Of a DNA stretch of 9,490 bases, positions 1 through 6,657 are shown one piece after another. The stretch is from Bacillota bacterium (GTDB taxonomy: Bacteria; Bacillota; Clostridia; DSM-8532). The stretch lies in the NCBI GenBank assembly GCA_023426765.1, contig JAEZBW010000467.1, forward strand, positions 1-9,490, given 5' to 3'. How positions within the stretch are numbered: position 1 is the stretch's first letter; every line of letters begins with the position of its first letter. The translations under genes and the position numbers were made by a program. The notes beneath the pieces were generated by a model. The model had not been told where the DNA came from, ran no database searches, and saw only the letters and a program-made list of their open reading frames with translations.

Positions 1-1530
1 TACAGAGAATTGTATCAGGATCCGGCAAAGGTTGAGGAAGAGTTCATCAAGGTTCAGGAATACTGGAACGAAAAGCTGGGAAAATTCAGGCTCCATACCC
101 CCTCTGCCCTCGTCAACACCATGGGCAACATCTGGAACCAGTATCAATGCAATACCACCTTCAACTGGTCGCGCTCGGCTTCGTTCAATGAAGCCGGAGG
201 CAGGGACGGCCTGGGCTTCAGGGACTCGAACCAGGATACGCTTGGGGTTGTTCATTCCCGGCCGGGAGAAGTAAAAAAGAAAATTATTGATTTATTGAAG
301 GCTCAACTATCTGATGGGTATGCGATGCACGGCGTGCAGCCGCTGACGCTGAAACAGGGTGAACATAACATTCCGAAGCCGGAGCATATATACTCCGATG
401 ACCATCTATGGCTGCACCTGTCGATCCCGGCTTATATCAAGGAAACAGGGGATGACTCGATTCTTAAGGAGGTTGTCCCGTATGCCGACAAGGGCAAAGC
501 AACGGTATATGATCACCTGAAGCAAGCGCTGGAATTCTCCTGGCAGAAAAGAGGGGATCACGGCATTCTGTTGGGGTTGGCAGCAGATTGGAATGACTGC
601 ATCAACCTGAAAGGGAAAGGCGAAAGCACCTGGAGCAGCTTCCTTTATTACAGAGCGCTCACAGAATTTATAGAAGTAGCAGAGCTGGCCGGAAGGGATG
701 AAGATGCCCGGAAGTATAGCGGCTACGCTGCAGAAATAAAGAAAAGCCTGGATGCCTATACCTGGGAGGGTGATCGCTTTGCCCGCGGATATCTGGACAG
801 CGGCAGAAGGCTTGGTTCGAAAGACAGCGAACAATCAAAAATATTCCTCAATGCTCAAACCTGGTCTGTGGTATCCGGGGCTTACAGGGACGAAAAGGGA
901 AAAGCAGCCATGGACAGCGTGAAGGAGTATCTTTTCACCGAACACGGCAGTGTGCTGAACTTCCCCGCCTATGAAAAGCATGATGCTGAAATCGGCGCTA
1001 TCACTTCCTTCCCGAAGGGGCTGAAGGAAAACTCCGCGATCTTCTGCCATGCGAACACCTGGGCTATTGTTGCCGAAGGTATGCTGGGAAGAGGAGACAG
1101 GGCCTTTGAATATTATATGTCCTTCCTGCCTGCGGCTAAAAATGAGCATGCAGATTTATATACCATGGAACCCTATGTCTATTGTCAGTTCATTACCGGC
1201 AAGGAACACCCATATCATTTCGGCAGGGCCAGAAATTCATGGCTTACCGGAACAGCCTCATGGGCGTTCGTAGCGCTTTCACAGTATATCCTGGGTGTAA
1301 GGGCTGATTACGACGGACTTGTCATCGACCCGTCCATTCCTTCCGACTGGGATGGGTTTGAGGTGTATCGGGAGTACAGGGGAAAAGGGTTTTCCATTCG
1401 GGTCGAAAACCCGGATCATATTTGTCATGGAGTGTTCGAAATTTCGCTGAATGGCGAAACGATTCAGGGCAATATAATACCGCTGGAAAAAATGCTACCC
1501 CAAAACACCGTATCCATAAGGCTGCGCTAA
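1..1530 (+). CDS. GH94 disaccharide phosphorylase, cellobiose-phosphorylase-like (5' partial)
   Basis: The reading frame is open from base 1, so the gene starts upstream; about 509 codons are visible against roughly 800 for the family, which fits the part from about residue 300 to the end. These enzymes cleave beta-linked disaccharides with inorganic phosphate to give glucose 1-phosphate plus a free sugar, in the cytoplasm. Seen in order: GFRDSNQD near residue 70 (sugar-binding Arg and Asp in GH94), the ADWND motif whose last Asp (codon 595-597) matches the catalytic acid of characterised cellobiose and chitobiose phosphorylases, a KENSAIFCHANTW segment, and NSWLTGTASWAFVALSQYILG near the C-terminus of the (alpha/alpha)6 barrel. 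GFRDSNQD rather than GYRDTAQD favours a cellobiose or laminaribiose type over a chitobiose type, but the exact substrate is an inference. The frame is intact to TAA at 1528. Confidence 0.9.
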   Translation, partial: YRELYQDPAKVEEEFIKVQEYWNEKLGKFRLHTPSALVNTMGNIWNQYQCNTTFNWSRSASFNEAGGRDGLGFRDSNQDTLGVVHSRPGEVKKKIIDLLKAQLSDGYAMHGVQPLTLKQGEHNIPKPEHIYSDDHLWLHLSIPAYIKETGDDSILKEVVPYADKGKATVYDHLKQALEFSWQKRGDHGILLGLAADWNDCINLKGKGESTWSSFLYYRALTEFIEVAELAGRDEDARKYSGYAAEIKKSLDAYTWEGDRFARGYLDSGRRLGSKDSEQSKIFLNAQTWSVVSGAYRDEKGKAAMDSVKEYLFTEHGSVLNFPAYEKHDAEIGAITSFPKGLKENSAIFCHANTWAIVAEGMLGRGDRAFEYYMSFLPAAKNEHADLYTMEPYVYCQFITGKEHPYHFGRARNSWLTGTASWAFVALSQYILGVRADYDGLVIDPSIPSDWDGFEVYREYRGKGFSIRVENPDHICHGVFEISLNGETIQGNIIPLEKMLPQNTVSIRLR

Positions 1531-1532
1531 AC

Positions 1533-1565
1533 CATTTACCATGGGGACAGGTTCCATGGTAAATG
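1533..1565. repeat. Perfect inverted repeat just after the GH94 stop
   Basis: Two 12-bp arms (CATTTACCATGG at 1533-1544 and its exact complement at 1554-1565) enclose a 9-base loop, GGACAGGTT. It begins three bases after the GH94 stop codon, so it could stabilise the 3' end or act as a weak terminator, but no T-run follows on the + strand. The left arm plus loop also forms the left end of the larger repeat element listed separately. Confidence 0.75.
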
Positions 1566-1738
1566 TTATGTCACGTAAACAGTAAGCTATTGGAACAGGT
1601 ACCTGTGGTCAATTTAAGCCAGGGAACCTGTCCCTGTGGTAAAATTAAGCCAAGGAACCTGTCCCCAATGGTCAAATTGAGCCAAGGTACCTGTCCCCGT
1701 GGTCAAATTAAGCCAAGGGACCTGTCCCCGTGGTAAAT
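1534..1738. repeat. Short repeat element with imperfect terminal inverted repeats and internal tandem units
   Basis: The left end (1534-1555) and the right end (1717-1738, complementary strand) match at 20 of 22 bases: ATTTACCA, then T or C, then GGGGACAGGT, then T or C, then CC. Inside lie direct copies of a unit of the type GG(A/T)ACCTGTCCCC-TGGTCAAATTAAGCCA starting at about 1599 (shortened), 1623, 1654, 1686 and 1717 (last copy truncated), with a period of 31-32 bp. A 12-bp perfect palindrome ACAGGTACCTGT (1595-1606) lies where an inverted piece meets the first direct unit. Several units carry a small dyad such as GGGAC-CT-GTCCC. There is no transposase and no convincing target-site duplication. 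It resembles dispersed non-coding intergenic repeats (MITE- or REP-like), an inference that needs copies elsewhere in the genome. Confidence 0.7.
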
Positions 1739-1755
1739 TTGTGGAGAGGAATGGT

Positions 1756-1965
1756 ATGAAGAAGCTGCTGTTGGTGGAAGATGATTTAAGCCTGATTGAA
1801 GGTTTGAAGTTTTCCCTTGAAAAAAACGGTTTTAAAACTGATATCGCCAGAACCCTGCGGGAAGCCGAGGCGTTATTCAGCCGCGAAGAATATCAGATCG
1901 TCAAGCGTATCCATTCTGCTGCCGGATGGGACACAGAAAACCTTCAGAATCAGCGGAATCTATAA
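1756..1965 (+). pseudogene. OmpR/VanR-type response regulator, N-terminal fragment only
   Basis: ATG at 1756 follows a GGAGAGG ribosome binding site (1742-1748). The first ~50 residues are a typical receiver start: MKKLLLVEDDLSLIEGLKFSLEKNGF (split here only by reading; the key part is LLLVEDD, which carries the acidic pocket), then an alpha-helix ending at FSREEYQIV. The expected next strand with the phosphorylatable Asp (LDxxLPDG) never comes: from about 1905 this frame gives unrelated residues and stops at 1965, while the frame +1 to it continues as an FtsX permease. The rest of the receiver, the whole DNA-binding domain and any kinase are missing. It would normally control a neighbouring ABC transporter. 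This product cannot be phosphorylated or bind DNA. Confidence 0.82.
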
Positions 1966-2681
1966 TGATCTCGGCGCGATGAAGGCCGAGGGCATACCGG
2001 GTGTGCTTCATTCAGTGGAGTTTGTGGCTGGGTTTCAAACAAAGAAAATAAATTTTTTTCTGGTGGAATTCAAAGACAAGGTTCGTATCAATGATGCTGT
2101 AGATGAGATAAAAACGAATTTAAACCTTGATGGCAGCCGTGTTTCACTGAACAACCACCTTCTGGCGGTGATCGGCCAAAGCGAGCATCAGGCAGCCACA
2201 GGGTTGTATACCATTAGCGCTGTTCTCTTTACCATCGTGCTGATAGCAGGGGTTGTGATGATTTATAACACCTTTAATATCTCCGTGATGGAACGGGTAA
2301 GGGAATACGGACTGCTTCGGTGCGTAGGTGCAGCAAAGTCGCATCATGAATACGATGAATACCAGTATTGCCGCCAAAGCATCCTACCTGGGCGTAATGC
2401 GGGCCATCGGTATGACCGGGAAACAGCTGAACGTCATGATCATCGCAGAAGCAGGAACCTACACGCTGGTCGGCATTGCTGCAGGCTGCACTGCGGGGGT
2501 TTTCCTGCAAAGGTACCTGATTAAAAACTTTCTGACAGCGCTGTCGGTGCCATGGGAATTCCCAACCCTGCAGATTATTCTGATCATCGTCCTGTCAGCT
2601 TTAGTCGCTGTTGTGTCGGTCATCAGCCCCATCAGGCGCATTCGATCGAAGAATATTGTGGATGTTGTCAATGCATTGTAG
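1902..2681 (+). pseudogene. FtsX/MacB-family ABC transporter permease, truncated and frameshifted
   Basis: The permease frame enters without a start codon near 1905 (LLPDGTQKTFRISGIYND, part of the extracellular domain). It continues through an amphipathic region to a membrane segment (YTISAVLFTIVLIAGVVMIY) and the FtsX signature NTFNISVMERVREYGLLRCVGAAKS, about 2267-2340. At about 2337-2347 the frame shifts, and a second piece in the next frame reads IMNTMNTSIAAKASYLGVMRAIGM. That is the equivalent signature of the second FtsX domain, followed by two membrane segments and the usual permease ending PIRRIRSKNIVDVVNAL. So the N-terminus, and the stretch between the first and second FtsX signatures, are gone. 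The intact protein would be an 8-10 helix permease partnered with an ATPase, of the kind involved in peptide or lipid efflux or resistance. No ATPase gene remains here. Confidence 0.85.
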
Positions 2682-2708
2682 AATAAAAAAGGTTGATTGG
2701 AGAGCAAA

Positions 2709-3143
2709 ATGAAAATATTAGTAGATGCTGATGCCTGTCCTGTGAAGGAACTTATCGTTCGCAATGCAAGGCAGTACAAAAAACCGGTGGTTATGTTTAT
2801 TGACACCAGTCATGAACTGCAGGATGGCTACAGCATCGTGATAACGGTTGACAAGGCAAGGGATAGTGTGGATATTGCCCTTGCAAACAAGATTCTGCCT
2901 GGAGATATTGTTGTCACTCAGGATTATGGTGTTGCAGCCATGGCGCTGGGTAAGTGTGCACAGGTCATCAGCCAGAATGGGTTGATTTATACCAATGAAA
3001 ACATAGACCGGCTTCTGTTTGAGAGACACCTGGGGCAGAAGATCCGCCGGGCCGGTGGTAGAACCGGGAATGTTAAAAAGCGTACCAAAGAGGATGACAA
3101 AGCGTTTGAAGAAGCATTTCTGCGGCTGATAAGACGTGAATAA
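2709..3143 (+). CDS. YaiI/YqxD family protein (DUF188, UPF0178)
   Basis: A 144-residue protein beginning MKILVDADACPVK, the hallmark of the family, with further conserved stretches VTVDKARDSVDIALANK, GDIVVTQDYGVAAMAL and a basic C-terminal part RRAGGRTGN. The Asp-rich strand ends (DADACP, DSVD, TQDYG) are laid out like the acidic site of PIN/NYN-like nuclease folds, to which this family has been related; no activity is established to my knowledge. I chose ATG 2709 over the in-frame TTG at 2697 because GGAG at 2699-2702 sits 6 bases before it and the family starts with MKI. The gene is intact and lies 27 bases after the ruined permease, so it may once have been read through from that cassette. 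Length matches the family. Confidence 0.9.
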   Translation: MKILVDADACPVKELIVRNARQYKKPVVMFIDTSHELQDGYSIVITVDKARDSVDIALANKILPGDIVVTQDYGVAAMALGKCAQVISQNGLIYTNENIDRLLFERHLGQKIRRAGGRTGNVKKRTKEDDKAFEEAFLRLIRRE

Positions 3144-3167
3144 CAATCAAAGTTATACTGAAATTAT

Positions 3168-3194
3168 AGGCAGGTGCTCAAAGAGCGCCTGCCT
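3168..3194. terminator. Strong hairpin between convergent genes, possible terminator without a clear U-tract
   Basis: AGGCAGGTGCTC (3168-3179) and GAGCGCCTGCCT (3183-3194) pair over 12 positions with a single G-U wobble and an AAA loop. It sits 25 bases after the DUF188 stop and 84 bases from the stop of the convergent haloperoxidase gene, the usual place for a shared terminator. No clear T-run follows on either strand, so intrinsic termination is uncertain. Confidence 0.55.
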
Positions 3195-3277
3195 GGTAAA
3201 CCGACTTGAAATGTGGCCTGATAAAAACAGGATGAGAAAGGGAAGAAAACCCCGTTATCATATCAATGTAGGTTACG

Positions 3278-4228
3278 CTATTCATCCTCGTCGTCGGATT
3301 CGTCATCCTCGAACAGCAGAATGCAATTTTCCGGTAAAGGTTGCTTCGATGCTGATGGTCCGTTTCTTGGGAACGGAATAGCTTGTTTATAGGGAGGTGG
3401 CTGCAGATCTGCATCCAGAAATTTTGTAATCGGGGGATCAATCCGTACCTGATCCGAGTCACACTGGTGATGCAATGTTGTAACAATCATCCGTCCAATA
3501 TGGCGTCCAAGCCGTAAGCCCTGTTCTCCGTCTGAAGGAAAATGTACACCGGCATAAATGCGGGAGATGGCGTTCTCTTCCGCCAACTCCTTCAGCTTCT
3601 CTGCCTCGGGGGGGAAAAAGTAACTTAAGATGACCTCTGCAGTACCCGAAATGACCGCATGGCCTGAAGGATAAGCCGGGAATTTCGGCGTAACCAGAAC
3701 GGGTTTCAAGCTTTGGTCCAGCTGAATGGGTCTGGGAATGTTCCATAAATACTTAAAAAACCAGGTTACAACAAAGGCGTCATGAATGCCTGCCTGGACA
3801 GCCGCTAAAATCCGTGCCGCTCTGACGGGGTTTTCCTGGGGAGCGTCCGGTGCGCTATAGGTATCTATCAGTTTGTCAATAATGGGAGACCATTGCTTTG
3901 TTGCGGGGCCCTCTCCCCAATATCGTGCGATCTCTTCCTGGTGGGGAGTAAGGTTTTCCAGGGCATCTCTGACAACCGTCAATTCCTGTTCGAAATGAAG
4001 ATTCGAGGGCTGAGCAATTTCAAAACAAATGGGTTCTCCGTTTGGTGATAAAAAGCTGCCCTCCTTATCCTTTTTCAGGAAAAAGGTCGGCCAGGAGCCT
4101 GCGAGCGGCTCTATGGCCAGTATTGGCGTGCGCGCCTCATTTCCATAGGAAAGCTGCGGCCACGCTGCCGGTAAATTCCTTGGTCGTTTCACTTTCATTT
4201 TCTTCCTGGGCAAGTATTTTTCTCCCAC
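3278..4228 (-). CDS. Vanadium-dependent haloperoxidase / PAP2-fold phosphatase-like protein
   Basis: All residues of the vanadate/phosphate pocket shared by vanadium haloperoxidases and PAP2 phosphatases are present in order: KYLWNIPRP (K-x6-RP), YPSGHA (Ser, Gly and the catalytic-type His), and SRIYAGVHFPSD (SR-x5-H, the His being the axial vanadate or nucleophilic ligand). Counted from the start chosen here (316 residues), these lie near 159-167, 187-190 and 222-229. I chose GTG at 4228 because AGGAGGT (4244-4238) stands 9 bases upstream; the in-frame ATG at 4261 lies before this site and has no ribosome binding site. There is no signal peptide or obvious membrane helix, so a soluble cytoplasmic protein is inferred, unlike membrane-bound PAP2 lipid phosphatases. 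The C-terminus is strongly acidic (FEDDESDDEDE). Whether it oxidises halide or hydrolyses phosphate esters cannot be read from the sequence. It is a single-gene unit, convergent with the DUF188 gene and divergent from the permease. Confidence 0.85.
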   Translation of the reverse strand: MGEKYLPRKKMKVKRPRNLPAAWPQLSYGNEARTPILAIEPLAGSWPTFFLKKDKEGSFLSPNGEPICFEIAQPSNLHFEQELTVVRDALENLTPHQEEIARYWGEGPATKQWSPIIDKLIDTYSAPDAPQENPVRAARILAAVQAGIHDAFVVTWFFKYLWNIPRPIQLDQSLKPVLVTPKFPAYPSGHAVISGTAEVILSYFFPPEAEKLKELAEENAISRIYAGVHFPSDGEQGLRLGRHIGRMIVTTLHHQCDSDQVRIDPPITKFLDADLQPPPYKQAIPFPRNGPSASKQPLPENCILLFEDDESDDEDE

Positions 4229-4237
4229 TGGGCAGCC

Positions 4238-4244
4238 ACCTCCT
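4238..4244 (-). promoter_or_regulatory. Ribosome binding site deciding the haloperoxidase start
   Basis: AGGAGGT on the - strand, 9 bases before GTG 4228. It lies inside the longer reading frame from ATG 4261, so translation from 4261 would have no such site upstream. Confidence 0.7.
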
Positions 4245-4599
4245 GTATTTTGGTGAAACATTTTATGTTAACAAAATATTTTATGCAGAACAGACTGCCG
4301 TTGCTACTGATGAATTTTTGTACGAATGATTCGGAAAACTAAATGGAAGTGTATACTGAATGCTCCGGAATAACGATAAGAGGCTACGTTTTTACCTTTT
4401 TAGCCGGATATAGGACTGAGCATCAGGCAACCCTATGACCAGATAAACCTGAAAATTTCTATTAAAATTTTGTAAAAAACCTTTTAAACTTTTATTTATT
4501 TTGTGTTACAATAAAGCAGGCGAGTTTTATGTCGAAAACAGAAAAAACGGCCCACTTCTATCGCAGGTCAGTTCTATCATTATTCAAGGAGGATGAATT
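4245..4599. other. Divergent intergenic region, haloperoxidase-like gene / nucleobase permease
   Basis: About 350 bases without a supportable gene. The part nearest the permease is very AT-rich (about 4440-4515). It holds a plausible -10 box for the permease and its untranslated leader. I looked for a purine riboswitch, a PyrR-binding loop and other common leader elements and recognised none. A 63-codon open frame from 4529 overlaps the permease and looks spurious. I could not identify a promoter for the - strand gene. Confidence 0.5.
4484..4512 (+). promoter_or_regulatory. Possible sigma-A promoter for the nucleobase permease
   Basis: TACAAT at 4507-4512 is a good -10 match in AT-rich surroundings. 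The 17-base-spaced upstream hexamer TTAAAC (4484-4489) is a poor -35. Transcription would start near 4519, leaving a leader of about 80 bases before the ATG at 4600. Confidence 0.4.
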
Positions 4600-5979
4600 A
4601 TGGAGAAGAATCCCACTATCGGGTATCTGCCCGATGAACAGCCGCCAATATGGAAACTTTTGCTGTATGCCATTCAGCAGGTCATCGTCATGTTTCCGGC
4701 CACCGTGGCTGTCGCACTGATCACAGGCTTTCACATTTCTACAACCATCTTTGCAAGCGGCCTCGCAACCATCTGTTTTATCCTTGTTACCAAAAAACAG
4801 ATTCCTCTTTATTACGGGTCCAGTTTTTCCTACATCGCCGCCATCGGCAGCTTAATGGCTTCCGAAGCTCTGGCAGGGCATACGCTGGATGAAAAAATTG
4901 CGGTTGCGCAGTTTGGTATCATCATGTCCGGTCTCGTATCCATCGCAGCGGGTTTTGTAGTGAACCGCTTCGGCAGGGAATCCATCGAAAAGGTTTTGCC
5001 TGCAACAATTACCGGTCCTATCGCCATGGTCATCGGGTTGACACTGGCAGGGAATGCTCTGGCCGATGCCACCTCCATCGCTATCGACACGGCCGGAACC
5101 GTTACGGTGGCCGAATCTCAGATCGCCATGGCAAAGAACCTGGCTTGGATCATATCGCTGGTCACATTGCTTGCGACCATTCTGTTTTCAGTGTATTTAA
5201 AGGGCTTTTTGGGTCAGCTTCCTTTAATTCTGGGGCCTCTGCTCGGCTGTATCACAGCTCTTATCGTTCAGGCGGTAACCGGAATCAATCTGTTCAAGGT
5301 AATGCCTGAAGCAGCCAGCGGGATTTTTGCACTTCCCCATTTCACTTTCCCAAGGGCTTCCTGGATGGCTGTCGCTGCGATCATGCCAATTGCTATCGCA
5401 ACCATCCCCGAATCAACAGCCCATGTTTACCAGTTGGATATTTATGTGAATGACCTGGCAAAGAAAAAAGGCACTGGAAAGACATATAACATTGCCGATA
5501 AACTGGGTTTGAACTTAATTGGCGACGGTATTGGGGATATGGTATCCGGATTGGTCGGAGGACCTGCCGGAACCAATTATGGTGAAAACATCAGTGCAAT
5601 GGCGATAACCAGGGTGTTTTCAGTACCCGTACTGTTGGTTGCTTCAGTGATTGCAATGGTGATTGCATGCTTCACACCGTTGATCAATACCATTTATTCC
5701 ATTCCCATTGCCGTCATCGGCGGGTTGGAAGTATATCTGTTTGGTGCTATTGCCGCTCAGGGTATTGCGATCATGGTGGAGAAGAAGGTAGATTTGTTCA
5801 GTTCCAAGAATGTAGCAATTATTGCTACCATAATGGTAATTGGCCTTGGCGGTCAGTATGCCTTCGGCGGGAATATTCCTTTCTTTGGAATGAACATCCC
5901 ATGTGTCGCCGGTGCGGCTATATTCGGAATTCTCCTGAACCTGATTTTAAGCATTGGCCAGAAAAAGAAAGAAGCATGA
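4600..5979 (+). CDS. NCS2 family uracil/xanthine-type permease
   Basis: A 459-residue integral membrane protein, the usual NCS2 length, with the dense hydrophobic pattern expected for 14 helices. It imports a nucleobase with protons across the cytoplasmic membrane for salvage. Two signature regions are clear: TIPESTAHVYQLDIYV, whose Glu (about residue 271) aligns with the substrate-binding Glu of UraA, and GGPAGTNYGENISAMAITRVFS, whose Glu (about 329) aligns with the second UraA binding Glu. The NxGEN-type motif with Thr-Asn-Tyr resembles uracil rather than xanthine carriers, so uracil is the favoured substrate; this is inference. AAGGAGG (4586-4592) lies 7 bases before the ATG. It is a single-gene unit with its own terminator. 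There is no pyr or pur gene beside it. Confidence 0.92.
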   Translation: MEKNPTIGYLPDEQPPIWKLLLYAIQQVIVMFPATVAVALITGFHISTTIFASGLATICFILVTKKQIPLYYGSSFSYIAAIGSLMASEALAGHTLDEKIAVAQFGIIMSGLVSIAAGFVVNRFGRESIEKVLPATITGPIAMVIGLTLAGNALADATSIAIDTAGTVTVAESQIAMAKNLAWIISLVTLLATILFSVYLKGFLGQLPLILGPLLGCITALIVQAVTGINLFKVMPEAASGIFALPHFTFPRASWMAVAAIMPIAIATIPESTAHVYQLDIYVNDLAKKKGTGKTYNIADKLGLNLIGDGIGDMVSGLVGGPAGTNYGENISAMAITRVFSVPVLLVASVIAMVIACFTPLINTIYSIPIAVIGGLEVYLFGAIAAQGIAIMVEKKVDLFSSKNVAIIATIMVIGLGGQYAFGGNIPFFGMNIPCVAGAAIFGILLNLILSIGQKKKEA

Positions 5980-6018
5980 ATGAAATTTCCAGAGAAGCTT
6001 TAGAAGTATAAATGAAAG

Positions 6019-6057
6019 CGGCCTGACATTCTAATCGAGTGTCAGGCCGACGTTTTT
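6019..6057 (+). terminator. Rho-independent terminator of the permease gene
   Basis: CGGCCTGACA (6019-6028) pairs perfectly with TGTCAGGCCG (6040-6049) across an 11-base loop, followed by ACG and TTTTT (6053-6057). It starts 40 bases after the permease stop. Confidence 0.88.
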
Positions 6058-6237
6058 CATAAACGATACAAGAGAAAAGTTTTTCTGTGTTCGATCCACC
6101 GTAGCAGGCAGGTTCTTTGTGTTAAAAATGATACATAAAGTTTTTTCAACAGCCAGGGGGTTCGTTCAACCTGTGAGACACTGGCGATGGTTCATTAAAC
6201 TCATGTGCCATTAAAGACGATTCTTTTTGATAACTGC
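6058..6237. other. Intergenic stretch with no recognised gene
   Basis: About 180 bases between the permease terminator and the 3' end of the LivH-ACT chimera. No reading frame or RNA was recognised. It contains AGGCAGGTTC (6106-6115), a 10-mer also found in the hairpin at 7752-7777; this may be chance. There is no clear terminator for the - strand chimera. Confidence 0.4.
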
Positions 6238-6657
6238 CTACTGGTTTTGAAGCTTGTAAAGGATTTTGTAACCGTTAGCCTGGATATCCTTTTCGATATC
6301 GGTGGTGTTCAGGCTGTTGATACCGGCGACGATGACGCTTTTTCCGACGCTTGTACCGCGGTATACCGCCACATGGGTGATGTTCGCGCCATTAATGGTG
6401 AACAGACCGGCCAGGTGGGACATGATACCGGGCTCGTCATTCACTTCTATGGTCAGGCGGGTTCCTTTTTCACGGAACCCCAGACGGAGATTCGTCATGC
6501 AAAAATAGCCAATATAAGCCTCTACCATATAAACATCGCCATGGGCGAAGTTGATCAGTTTGATAATGCCGTATACCATCGTATAGCCCAAAGCTATCAG
6601 TGCATAAATGCTGCCCAATGATATACCGTTGATAATCTGCTGTAAGAACTGTTCCAA
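6238..6657 (-). pseudogene. In-frame chimera: LivH N-terminus joined to a C-terminal ACT domain
   Basis: Residues 1 to about 58-61 are a LivH-type branched-chain amino acid ABC permease start: MEQFLQQIINGISLGSIYAL, then GYTMVYGIIKLINFAHGD, the classic family opening, with one to two membrane segments. From about residue 62 (codon 6474-6472) the protein becomes a complete ACT domain: KGTRLTIEVNDEPGIMSHLAGLF, whose key part is the EVNDEPG turn, then GANITHVAVYRG and a GYKIL ending. This kind of ACT domain is the usual C-terminus of CBS-ACT proteins, often found near liv operons in Clostridia. About 230 residues of LivH and the CBS domains are missing, so I read it as a deletion scar that happens to be in frame. 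The start is TTG 6657, with only weak purine-rich bases upstream (GAGCGGGAAAG). A Glu stands where LivH normally has Gly (VEAYIG). A functional membrane-anchored ACT protein is possible but less likely. Confidence 0.8.

Noticed and set aside
10..12. TTG as the start of the GH94 protein
   Set aside because: The frame is open to base 1 and GH94 enzymes have about 300 more residues upstream; this TTG is an internal Leu codon.
1599..1740. Possible CRISPR array
   Set aside because: The units of 31-32 bp follow each other directly with no unique spacers, vary in sequence and length, and no cas gene is present.
4380..4450. Possible riboswitch upstream of the permease (a GCATCAGGCAACCC stretch resembling part of a SAM-type element)
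   Set aside because: The surrounding helices and core of a SAM, purine or other common riboswitch are absent.
4529..4720. 63-codon open frame before and overlapping the nucleobase permease
   Set aside because: It has only a weak ribosome binding site, overlaps the permease by 120 bases in another frame, and its protein looks like an out-of-frame translation.
6205..6621. 138-codon open frame on the + strand
   Set aside because: It lies opposite the LivH-ACT frame, whose translation is recognisable, so this is its shadow.
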